From Planctomycetota bacterium (lineage in GTDB: Bacteria > Planctomycetota > Planctomycetia > Pirellulales > Pirellulaceae), in NCBI GenBank assembly GCA_029259935.1, contig JAJDEH010000024.1:1-5164 (forward strand): 5,164 nt of DNA, read 5' to 3'. The notes beneath the pieces were generated by a model. It worked only from the letters and a program-made list of their open reading frames with translations. It did not search any database and was not told where the DNA came from. The position numbers and the translations under genes were made by a program. Positions 1-4,769 of this stretch are shown in pieces. The stretch's first letter is position 1; each line of letters opens with the position of its first letter.

Positions 1-87
1 CCCGGCAACGACACCATCGACGGCGGTGCCGGCAACAACTTCATCATTGATCGCCTGCGTAGCCTGTGGCGCCGAATTTGGTGCTAG
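1..87 (+). CDS. 3' end of an RTX-like (calcium-binding Gly/Asp repeat) protein
   Basis: The window opens inside a reading frame that gives 28 residues before a TAG at 85-87. The visible start, GNDTIDGGAGNN, matches the glycine/aspartate nonapeptide pattern GGxGxDxxx of RTX (haemolysin-type calcium-binding) repeats. In that family such repeats bind Ca2+ in a parallel beta-roll and occur in large secreted or surface proteins. The repeat breaks down at FIIDRL and is followed by a short basic tail, RLRSLWRRIWC, ending in cysteine. That tail is not the usual type I secretion signal, which tends to be longer and poor in tryptophan and arginine. Only the last part of the gene is present, so total length, enzymatic domains and start are unknown. 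Two to three degenerate repeat units are too few to exclude another glycine-rich surface protein. Confidence 0.6.
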   Translation, partial: PGNDTIDGGAGNNFIIDRLRSLWRRIWC

Positions 88-292
88 AGAGACCTCGATA
101 TTCAGTCACGTTGGATGGCTTGTCGCGGCGGAAGGTTGAGAATCGGCTCGGATGCCGGCTCTCTACCAACCGTCGCGATGAGCTTTCTTTTTTATGGTCG
201 CCGGAATGGTATTAGATATTGCTACCCGACGGCTGGCGTGTTGCCCACAGCGCCAGATGGTCCTAGATGGACCCGGATTGAGCAAGAAACGT

Positions 293-320
293 CTAAACCC
301 TGTTCAAATCCAGGGTTTAG
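293..320 (-). terminator. Perfect 10-bp hairpin just downstream of tRNA-Arg, candidate transcript end
   Basis: The arms CTAAACCCTG (293-302) and CAGGGTTTAG (311-320) are perfectly complementary around an 8-nt loop, TTCAAATC. On the minus strand the hairpin begins 15 nt after the last base of the tRNA at 336, where a transcript terminator or processing stop would be expected. The following minus-strand bases (ACGTTTCTTGC) hold only a weak T-rich tract, so it is not a textbook intrinsic terminator. Position is the main support. An unrelated palindrome is possible. Confidence 0.4.
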
Positions 321-335
321 CACAAGATGCGGCAG

Positions 336-409
336 CACGCCCGATAGGATTCGAACCTATAACCCTCGGTTCCGAAGACCGATGCGCTATCCAATTGCGC
401 CACGGGCGC
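336..409 (-). tRNA. tRNA-Arg, anticodon TCG
   Basis: On the minus strand the sequence folds into a complete 74-nt cloverleaf. The acceptor stem is GCGCCCG with CGGGCGT (G1 pairs with U72 as a wobble). The D stem is GCGC/GCGC around AATTGGATA. The anticodon stem is TCGGT/ACCGA with loop CTTCGGA. A 5-nt variable region GGGTT follows, then the T stem ATAGG/CCTAT with loop TTCGAAT. U33 is present and positions 34-36 read TCG, so it decodes arginine CGA and, by wobble, other CGN codons. G37 is the expected base next to a G36 anticodon. The discriminator base is G. The next minus-strand bases are CTG, so CCA is not encoded and must be added enzymatically. The gene stands alone with no neighbouring tRNA in the window. 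A promoter-like pair lies at 422-450 and a hairpin at 293-320. Confidence 0.95.
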
Positions 410-421
410 TTCAAGGTGTGC

Positions 422-450
422 AGAATAAGGTTTTTCTCGACATTGTTCAA
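422..450 (-). promoter_or_regulatory. Candidate sigma70-type promoter of the tRNA-Arg gene
   Basis: On the minus strand TTGAAC (445-450) and TATTCT (422-427) are separated by exactly 17 nt. Each matches the -35 and -10 consensus at four of six positions. Transcription would begin near 414-416, leaving a leader of about six nucleotides before the mature tRNA 5' end at 409. Spacing and position are good and the hexamers moderate. Planctomycete promoter rules are poorly known, so this is inference. Confidence 0.45.
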
Positions 451-492
451 CTCGTCGAACACGTCATAATGTGCATAATTCCAGCGGAAGAC

Positions 493-522
493 TTGACCGG
501 TGTTTGTTCAGGATGCTATAAG
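493..522 (+). promoter_or_regulatory. Candidate sigma70-type promoter of the FHA gene
   Basis: TTGACC (493-498) and TATAAG (517-522) are 18 nt apart. Each matches five of six positions of the -35 and -10 consensus. A start near 529 would give a leader of about 57 nt before the FHA start codon at 586. This is the best promoter-like pair in the window. It is divergent from the tRNA promoter at 422-450, so the two genes share a 176-bp intergenic control region. Confidence 0.5.
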
Positions 523-585
523 CGCAGATTGGATCAGGCACTCTAACTTCAACCCAGACATCGACTTTTTGACTGGTTAACGCTA

Positions 586-1269
586 ATGGCGGGAATCACT
601 CTGCGCGTATTAGATGGTGCCGACCGCGGTCGTGTCTATGAAGAAGTGTCCGCACCCATCACCATCGGGCGCGAAGAGGGCAATACGATTCAGTTGAATG
701 ACGAACGCGTCAGCCGCTACCACGTCAAGATTCAAGAAGATAACGACAAACTGGTGCTCACCGATCTGGAAAGCACCAACGGAACCAAGGTCAACGGCGA
801 AGACATCCAGCTTCGCATCCTTAGGTTCGGCGACATGATCACGGTGGGGCGCAGCGTGCTGCTGTACGGTTCGCGGGATGAAATCGCCAAGCGCCTGGCC
901 CGGCTGCGGGGCGAAGAGCCCGACAGCAATGGCGACAACGGGGACAACGGCGGCTCGAAATCCGATCGGGCCGCTCCCTTCGACTTCGGCTTGAACTGGA
1001 ATGACGAATCCGGTTTTCAAGCCACCTTGCACATGCTCGACCCCCCCGACTTGCCGGAGCGGCTAACCCCGGGACAGGCGGCTCAATTGGCCGAGCTTCT
1101 CGAGTATCTACACATTCGCATTCGCCATCTGCTAGCCACCGTCGAAACCGATCGCAAAGCCAAATCGGTGCAGCTCGAGGCGGCGCAGTGGCAGAACCTG
1201 CTCGATATCCAAATTCGTTTAGCGGAATACCTACGCAAAGTCGGTGAACCCGACGATTCGATCGACTAG
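586..1269 (+). CDS. FHA-domain protein with a helical C-terminal region
   Basis: The product has 227 residues. Residues 4-94 form a forkhead-associated domain with the family's hallmark positions: G28-R29, S43-R44-x-H46, D60-L-E-S63-T64-N65-G66-T67 and N70-G71, followed by G82-D83. In this family R29, S43 and N65 contact a phosphothreonine peptide, so a phosphopeptide-binding adaptor role is well supported. A low-complexity Asp/Asn/Gly linker (about 109-127) leads to a C-terminal section (about 155-222) that looks alpha-helical and rich in Leu, Gln and Arg. It may be an oligomerisation or partner-binding region, which I do not recognise. There is no signal peptide or membrane span, so the protein should be cytoplasmic. 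The ATG at 586 begins directly before the FHA fold. No clear Shine-Dalgarno sequence precedes it, which is common in planctomycetes. No kinase or phosphatase gene is visible nearby, so the phosphorylated partner is unknown. Confidence 0.9.
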   Translation: MAGITLRVLDGADRGRVYEEVSAPITIGREEGNTIQLNDERVSRYHVKIQEDNDKLVLTDLESTNGTKVNGEDIQLRILRFGDMITVGRSVLLYGSRDEIAKRLARLRGEEPDSNGDNGDNGGSKSDRAAPFDFGLNWNDESGFQATLHMLDPPDLPERLTPGQAAQLAELLEYLHIRIRHLLATVETDRKAKSVQLEAAQWQNLLDIQIRLAEYLRKVGEPDDSID

Positions 1270-1297
1270 GGATCGTTCGAGCAATTAGTGTCCCATT

Positions 1298-1352
1298 AGC
1301 CGGAATGCGTTAGCATCCGGTTCTGAAAAACCGTGGGTAACGCCCAACGGCT
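1298..1352. repeat. 55-bp imperfect palindrome, REP-like intergenic element
   Basis: Three pairs of arms are arranged symmetrically around position 1325: AGCCG (1298-1302) with CGGCT (1348-1352), GCGTTA (1307-1312) with TAACGC (1338-1343), and CGGTT (1318-1322) with AACCG (1329-1333). Each half can also fold alone. CCGGAATGC pairs with GCATCCGG (1300-1320, one bulged base), and CCGTGGG pairs with CCCAACGG (1331-1350, one bulge). This double-hairpin layout is typical of repetitive extragenic palindromes. It lies 29 bp after the FHA stop codon, so it could also stabilise or end that transcript. No T-run follows, so I do not call it an intrinsic terminator. Genome-wide repetition is inferred. 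Confidence 0.65.
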
Positions 1353-1458
1353 GATCCGAATGTCGGGGAATCGAGGCAGCGTGATTCTGGGCGATGGGAT
1401 AGAATGCACGCTGATCGCCACCCAGTGGACTTCCACTTCCTTCCCGCATTCAACCATT

Positions 1459-1474
1459 ACCTCCTTCAAGAGGT
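1459..1474 (+). promoter_or_regulatory. Ribosome binding site inside a small hairpin, upstream of the 74-residue gene
   Basis: AAGAGG (1468-1473) lies seven nucleotides before the ATG at 1481 and is a good Shine-Dalgarno sequence. It overlaps the 3' arm of a short inverted repeat, ACCTC (1459-1463) with GAGGT (1470-1474), around a 6-nt loop. The fold could partly hide the ribosome site. A 5-bp stem is weak, so regulation is speculative, while the ribosome site itself is solid. Confidence 0.5.
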
Positions 1475-1480
1475 GGTCCC

Positions 1481-1705
1481 ATGAAACCCATTTTTGAATC
1501 CGCGAAAGAGCGATTGACGCGAGTCACCGAGGGAGCGCAAGGATCGCTCAGTGTGTTCAACTCGTTCGGCATGGGAACGCTTGGCGTCTTAATTATCGTC
1601 GTTGTGCTGCTGGCCCTCGGAGCCTACGCCGCATTCGCCGTATCGGGCCTGTTCGAGTCCTACTCGCAAACGATTAACGACGTCAATCCAAACGTTTCGA
1701 ACTAG
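1481..1705 (+). CDS. Small single-span membrane protein, 74 residues, function unknown
   Basis: I do not recognise this protein. Residues 1-29 are amphipathic and charged (MKPIFESAKERLTRVTEGAQ at the start). A glycine-rich turn (G30, G32, G35) follows, then a strongly hydrophobic span at about 33-54 (GVLIIVVVLLALGAYAAFAV), and a short polar tail ending NVSN. The Lys/Arg-rich N-terminus suggests N-in, C-out topology. The hydrophobic segment is central and has no cleavage site after it, so it is an anchor rather than a signal peptide. The ATG at 1481 has a good ribosome site seven bases upstream, which supports a real gene despite its size. It lies 211 bp after the FHA gene on the same strand, with a palindrome between them, so cotranscription is doubtful. 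Its TAG stop (1703-1705) falls inside the left inverted repeat of the MITE-like element, so the C-terminus may have been altered by insertion. Confidence 0.75.
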   Translation: MKPIFESAKERLTRVTEGAQGSLSVFNSFGMGTLGVLIIVVVLLALGAYAAFAVSGLFESYSQTINDVNPNVSN

Positions 1706-1837
1706 TGCTTTGTCACAGCTAAGAATTAGGGTTAGTTGAGTTCACCAGGGGTGCCACTGGCGTCTCGCCAGTGGACGCTAGGAGCACGGGCAAGATGCCC
1801 GAGGCACCCTAACATTAAGCTGTGACAAAGCACTAGT
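1701..1837. mobile_element. 137-bp MITE-like element with perfect 20-bp terminal inverted repeats
   Basis: Positions 1701-1720 (ACTAGTGCTTTGTCACAGCT) are the exact reverse complement of 1818-1837. The interior has nested structure: TTAGGGT (1726-1732) or GGGTGCC (1749-1755) can pair with the right-hand GGCACCCTAA (1803-1812), CCACTGGC (1754-1761) pairs with GCCAGTGG (1767-1774), and CGGGC (1787-1791) pairs with GCCCG (1797-1801). Together they form a cruciform or three-way junction. There is no coding capacity. Both ends carry CTAG (1702-1705 and 1833-1836), a possible duplicated 4-bp target, although it also belongs to the palindromic end and so cannot be separated from it here. Small size, inverted ends and lack of a transposase fit a non-autonomous miniature element. 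It sits between convergent genes and could also act as a bidirectional transcript end. Confidence 0.8.
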
Positions 1838-1912
1838 GCCTTGTCGCAAAACTCGGGGTGGCTGGGGTCGAGCGAAGCGAGCCACCAGGATTGCGCATCT
1901 CACGCGAAGACG
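1837..1912. repeat. Repeat-derived spacer with hairpin, at the 3' end of the membrane operon
   Basis: After the MITE-like element a second, diverged copy of its end begins: CTAGTGCCTTGTCGC (1833-1847). It is followed by GGTGGCT (1857-1863) pairing with AGCCACC (1880-1886) around a loop containing GGTCGAGCGAAGCG. On the minus strand this 7-bp stem lies just past the operon stop and is followed by CCGAGTTTTG. It could therefore serve as a modest terminator or 3' protective hairpin. The bases at 1898-1912 (CTCACGCGAAGACGC) resemble another short dispersed repeat as I remember such genomes. That part is inference. Confidence 0.5.
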
Positions 1913-2827
1913 CTACGGAATTTTGGGAGTCGTCGCTGATTCCGTGGCGGGATCGCATTTCCCAATGGCATGCTGCCGGCCCCGGCGAACAAATCGGAAG
2001 CCAACCGCCCGCAGCAGCAGCAACGTGCCAAACACGCTCAGGCACTGCGTCAGATTGAAGATTCCAAACATCAGGAGGACAAGGTGATCCTCGCCGCCGG
2101 GCGATCCGAGCATCGCTACCAGCGCGGCGAATTCGACTCCCGTCACCGCCAGGCAGTAGACCGGCCAAGCAAAAAGTCCGACCAGGACGATCCGGTAATC
2201 GGCGAACGCGCCCCAAATACATGGCAGCGTGACGGCCAGATTGACGATCCCGATCACCATGAGCATCGTTGGCAATTCATGGTGCAGTGTGAATCCACCG
2301 TAGCCGCCGACCGGTAGCACGAATCGGCCCAATGCCAAGGTTACGGCGATCAGACCGGTCCCCAACAACAGGTGCCCGATGTTGAACTGTTGCTGTTGCT
2401 CGGCCGAATCTCCTGGCACGGATGGCGAGGTCAGCCGCCAACCAAATCCCTTTCCCGCGAACCACAGTGGCAATTGGACCACCACGAGTCCTGCCAGCAA
2501 GACGACTCCCAACGTAACGGCCTCACCAAAACTCATCGCTCTTCGAGTCGGAAGGCTGGCAATTCGATTTCCAATAACCAGGGCGTACCAGATCAAGGTT
2601 GCCAACAGCAACGACCACGGCAACCGCAAGATTAGCCGCCCCTCCGCCAACGCCGACCAGATGGCCACCAGATTGAATTGGCCCGCGCAAATGCCCGCCA
2701 GGGCGAAAATCACGAAGTTCCAATTGTCGTTCAGCCCGAAAGCCCACATGTATCCGACCACGACATCGTTGGTCAAGTGAATCTTCAACAGGATTGCCAA
2801 GATGGCCCATCGTTGCAGTCGCGCCAC
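1913..2827 (-). CDS. Multi-span membrane protein, about seven helices, third gene of the operon
   Basis: The product has 304 residues and is strongly hydrophobic. Likely membrane spans are at about 36-60, 69-90, 103-123, 150-172, 186-208, 211-240 and 249-275. The first 25 residues (starting MARLQRWAILAILL) may form an additional amphipathic or membrane segment. No catalytic motif or transport signature is recognisable. A glutamine-rich loop (EQQQQ, about 143-147) separates spans three and four. The start is GTG at 2825-2827, chosen because GGAGG lies ten nucleotides upstream on the minus strand. The gene follows the 155-residue gene by 59 bp, so it is probably cotranscribed with it. The last residues (GRQHAIGKCDPATESATTPKIP) are polar and run up to repeat-derived sequence at 1912, so the original C-terminus may have been replaced. 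An uncharacterised lineage-specific membrane protein is the safest call. Confidence 0.8.
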   Translation of the reverse strand: MARLQRWAILAILLKIHLTNDVVVGYMWAFGLNDNWNFVIFALAGICAGQFNLVAIWSALAEGRLILRLPWSLLLATLIWYALVIGNRIASLPTRRAMSFGEAVTLGVVLLAGLVVVQLPLWFAGKGFGWRLTSPSVPGDSAEQQQQFNIGHLLLGTGLIAVTLALGRFVLPVGGYGGFTLHHELPTMLMVIGIVNLAVTLPCIWGAFADYRIVLVGLFAWPVYCLAVTGVEFAALVAMLGSPGGEDHLVLLMFGIFNLTQCLSVFGTLLLLRAVGFRFVRRGRQHAIGKCDPATESATTPKIP

Positions 2828-2886
2828 GAGATGTTTACCTCCAGGAGAATTCGATGCCGCGGGCGAGTTCTCTTAGGCACCTCAAA

Positions 2887-3354
2887 CTAGATAGTGAATC
2901 GCAACACGTCCAGCAAAGTAATAAGCGCTGCAAAAGCGTAAAGGGCAGTCACGACTCCCATCGTGAGTCCACAATACATCCAAAAGGAGTTTTGCTGTCT
3001 TAACGTAAATTCTAGCTGCATCTCGGAGGGCTGGCTCACATAGTATTTCATGCTGCGCGAAATCCGCAGGAGCAACATGCCCGCAATCGCCAAGACAAAA
3101 GCGATCACGCCAAAGACAAAGCCGGAGACAATGCTATCCGGGCTTTGCAAGGCAATCATGAAGATTACGATGACCCCCAAGATGAAGGTTGCCACGGCAC
3201 AGCAAATCGCACAAGCCAAAGTCCAGGGACGCAACAAGTGAAATGCGTAGGCGATCGCGACATGCACCTGCTCCGCCGGCTCGCCGACATGGCCGCGCGG
3301 CTCGTCGACAGCTTCTGGAGATGAGTACGGATTCTCCGGTGTTTCATTCCTCAA
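2887..3354 (-). CDS. Small membrane protein with NPYSSP N-terminus, second gene of the operon
   Basis: The product has 155 residues. A polar, proline-rich N-terminus (residues 1-43) carries ENPYSSPEA at 7-15. From memory, this NPYxSP pattern is very common at the start of planctomycete membrane proteins. Three spans follow at about 45-69, 75-96 and 126-148. The loop between spans two and three (about 97-125) is polar and charged (RISRSMKYYVSQPSEMQLEF), probably cytoplasmic. The layout resembles DUF5362-like proteins, but I cannot confirm membership. The start is a TTG at 3352-3354: an in-frame stop lies 24 bp upstream, no ATG or GTG is available before the NPY motif, and GGAG lies seven bases before the TTG. 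The gene begins 23 bp after the 143-residue gene and precedes the 304-residue gene by 59 bp, consistent with one transcript. No function can be assigned. Confidence 0.8.
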   Translation of the reverse strand: MRNETPENPYSSPEAVDEPRGHVGEPAEQVHVAIAYAFHLLRPWTLACAICCAVATFILGVIVIFMIALQSPDSIVSGFVFGVIAFVLAIAGMLLLRISRSMKYYVSQPSEMQLEFTLRQQNSFWMYCGLTMGVVTALYAFAALITLLDVLRFTI

Positions 3355-3377
3355 CTTCTTGCTCCATTGGTTTTAGA

Positions 3378-3809
3378 TTAGAGGACCTCCAAGGCGATCA
3401 TCACCACCAATCCAGCCTCTGCCAAGATCATCAAGACGAGAATGAGAAAAAAGCACATCCAAAGCCAGCGTACGACGGAATTCGCTTGGATCAGGCCGAG
3501 AAGATCGCCGTCGTCAATGGTTCTTTTGATACGGCGTGAATAAAAGAATAGCGGCAATGCCGGAAGACCGAGCACGATCGCCAGGATTGCCGCGCCACCC
3601 GAGATTCCAACAACCTCCATCGGAAGCGGGCGGCCACCACGCAGCAGCAGGGGAACAACAGCTATCGCCGCGTTGGCAACGAATATCACTCCGAAAAGGG
3701 ACGCCAAAATCAAACACCAGTGCCGCGAGCGGCTCAACTGTTTCCGCAGCCTTGCCGGTAGAGGTTCGGTCCGGTCGTCTGTGGGGCCTTCGGTATAGGA
3801 GTGCATCAT
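3378..3809 (-). CDS. Small three-span membrane protein, first gene of the operon
   Basis: The product has 143 residues. A polar N-terminus (1-30, with RLRKQLSRSRHW) is followed by spans at about 31-55, 66-90 and 114-140. A charged loop (about 91-113, SRRIKRTIDDGDLLG) lies between the second and third. The layout (soluble N-terminus, two close spans, a loop starting with an Ser-Arg pair, then a third span opened by an aromatic cluster) parallels the adjacent 155-residue protein. The two could be very diverged relatives. There are two consecutive ATG codons (3804-3809), and the upstream one is used here. The ribosome site is weak (CAGG, about eight bases upstream). It is the first gene of a minus-strand cluster, and its upstream region is full of repeats, with no promoter I can defend. 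The function is unknown. Confidence 0.75.
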   Translation of the reverse strand: MMHSYTEGPTDDRTEPLPARLRKQLSRSRHWCLILASLFGVIFVANAAIAVVPLLLRGGRPLPMEVVGISGGAAILAIVLGLPALPLFFYSRRIKRTIDDGDLLGLIQANSVVRWLWMCFFLILVLMILAEAGLVVMIALEVL

Positions 3810-3838
3810 CAGCAGCCTGGCGATTTGAGCGACCCCCT

Positions 3839-3863
3839 CTAGCTCCCCCTTGGCAAGGGGGAG
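3839..3863. repeat. CTAG-bounded 9-bp GC-rich hairpin upstream of the operon
   Basis: CTCCCCCTT (3843-3851) pairs perfectly with AAGGGGGAG (3855-3863) around a 3-nt GGC loop, and CTAG (3839-3842) sits directly before the left arm. The hairpin is 34 bp upstream of the first operon gene and is very stable, so it may lie in that transcript's leader or act as a roadblock. Similar C-run/G-run hairpins are, from memory, common dispersed repeats in planctomycete and cyanobacterial genomes. Confidence 0.6.
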
Positions 3864-3930
3864 AACAAACCAAGTGCAGGCCGAATCAAGCGAAGCGCTG
3901 CTCCGGCAGTTCCCAGTTTTCCCTCAAATC

Positions 3931-3958
3931 GTGGTTGCCGGAACGTGGTTGCCGGAAC
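3931..3958. repeat. Two tandem copies of a 14-bp unit
   Basis: GTGGTTGCCGGAAC occurs twice with no mismatch (3931-3944 and 3945-3958), and a third copy starts with GT and then diverges. The duplication lies in the non-coding gap between the DUF1080 gene and the operon. It is probably a recent slippage event or a copy-number-variable spacer. No regulatory role is evident. Confidence 0.85.
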
Positions 3959-3991
3959 GTCGTCGCTTTGCTCCTCGGTCCGGCCTACGTG

Positions 3992-4026
3992 TATTTCAAC
4001 AGGCTGCTAGTGCCTTGTTCCAGGCA
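3992..4026. repeat. Junction of two repeat ends at CTAG
   Basis: TATTTCAACAGGCTG runs into CTAG (4007-4010), which runs into TGCCTTGTTCCAGGCA. The right half shares the 12-mer CTAGTGCYTTGT with both ends of the MITE-like element and with 1833-1844. It also forms a short hairpin, TGCCT (4011-4015) with AGGCA (4022-4026). The left half reads CAGCCTGTTGAAATA on the minus strand, which I remember as a recurrent repeat end in planctomycete genomes. The hairpin lies nine bases after the DUF1080 stop codon and could help end that transcript. Confidence 0.5.
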
Positions 4027-4035
4027 GGGAGTTCA

Positions 4036-4740
4036 CTACTCGACCGTCTTCAATCGAATGTTACGAAACTGAACTTTCATCGGCGGGCCGGCGTGCAGTT
4101 GCAAGGCCAGGATGCCCTTGTCGCGGCGCATCTCGGTATCCTCGTCGGTGCATTCGCTGGTCACCACGCCATTGATCTTGTGGACGAAATGAAAATCCTT
4201 GGCCGTGACATGGTAGTCATTCCAGTCTTCGTTCTTGATGTGCGATTGAATCTCGTCGGAATCGCCGACCGAGCCGACAACCTTGGGTTTGTGGTCCGCG
4301 CCGATCACTGTCTTTTGGCCGCGATTGGCGAGGATGCCGCGAAATCGCTCGCCGTACAGAATACCGGAAAATCGCTTGCCGGCTTCGAAGTCGGCTTGAT
4401 ATCCGCCGACGACCCACTTGTTATCCTTGACCTCGAAGCTGCGATATTGAATTCCCGAGTTGCCGCCGATGATGCGGTATTGCAGCTTCAACTCGAAGTC
4501 CGCCAGTTCGCCGCCGCGCCAGATAATGAACGTGTTTCCCTTGGTCGGCTTGTCCGACGTCGTTTGTCCGGTGATGGCCTCATCTTCCACGCGCCAGAAA
4601 TCGGGATTCCCATCCCAGTTCTCCAGCGACTTGCCGTCGAAGATGGTCTTAAATCCCTTCTCTTCGCCCACGGCCGAACCATTCAACACGGCAGCGATCA
4701 ACAGGCCACAACCGACGATTTGTAAACAGAGTCGTTTCAT
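4036..4740 (-). CDS. Secreted DUF1080 / 3-keto-disaccharide hydrolase domain protein
   Basis: The product has 234 residues. Residues 1-25 are a Sec signal peptide: MKRLCL, a hydrophobic core, and a likely cut between A23 and G25. The remainder is one complete PF06439 (DUF1080) domain, recognisable by FxTIFDGKSLENW (30-42), FWRVEDEAITG (48-58), FIIWRGGELADFELKLQYR (71-89), GGNSGIQYRS (92-101), GYQADFE (113-119) and the closing GILALQLHAGPPMKVQFRNI (209-228). The family has a jelly-roll, lectin-like beta fold. Some members hydrolyse 3-keto-glycosides or 3-keto-disaccharides, others may only bind sugars. The protein should act in the periplasm or outside the cell. I place the start at the ATG at 4738-4740, with AAGGA ten bases upstream. 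The frame stays open up to 5019 but has no signal-like or conserved sequence there. Consecutive TAG TGA stops end the gene. It stands alone, divergent from the gene at 5061. Catalysis by this copy is inferred from family only. Confidence 0.92.
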   Translation of the reverse strand: MKRLCLQIVGCGLLIAAVLNGSAVGEEKGFKTIFDGKSLENWDGNPDFWRVEDEAITGQTTSDKPTKGNTFIIWRGGELADFELKLQYRIIGGNSGIQYRSFEVKDNKWVVGGYQADFEAGKRFSGILYGERFRGILANRGQKTVIGADHKPKVVGSVGDSDEIQSHIKNEDWNDYHVTAKDFHFVHKINGVVTSECTDEDTEMRRDKGILALQLHAGPPMKVQFRNIRLKTVE

Positions 4741-4750
4741 GGTCAAGAAT

Positions 4751-4769
4751 TCCTTACAGCCAAAATATA
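4751..4769 (-). promoter_or_regulatory. Ribosome site and -10-like hexamer of the DUF1080 gene
   Basis: On the minus strand AAGGA (4751-4755) lies ten bases before the ATG and supports the short start. TATATT (4764-4769) matches five of six bases of a -10 box in a locally AT-rich patch, but no -35 hexamer is recognisable at the right spacing. The ribosome site is reliable. The promoter is tentative and would give a very short leader. Confidence 0.4.

Noticed and set aside
138..190. Possible terminator after the RTX-like gene (CGGC/GCCG stem followed at a distance by a T-run near 184-193)
   Set aside because: The stem has only four strong pairs plus an internal loop, and the T-run lies more than 20 bases away.
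293..320. tRNA fragment or attachment-site remnant suggested by the T-loop-like TTCAAATC
   Set aside because: The bases flanking the loop do not pair in the register of a 5-bp T stem with a 7-nt loop, and no second copy of the tRNA end or integrase gene is present.
115..546. Plus-strand open frame of 143 codons running through the tRNA region
   Set aside because: It overlaps the whole minus-strand tRNA and the promoter-like sequences, has no ribosome site and shows no recognisable protein pattern.
1833..2317. Several plus-strand open frames of 66 to 129 codons over the end of the 304-residue membrane gene
   Set aside because: They are shadows antisense to a hydrophobic protein with regular membrane spans. 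None has a supporting ribosome site.
3850..4725. Plus-strand open frame of 291 codons
   Set aside because: It is antisense to the well-supported DUF1080 gene along nearly its whole length. Long antisense frames are expected from third-position GC bias, and it begins inside a repeat hairpin.
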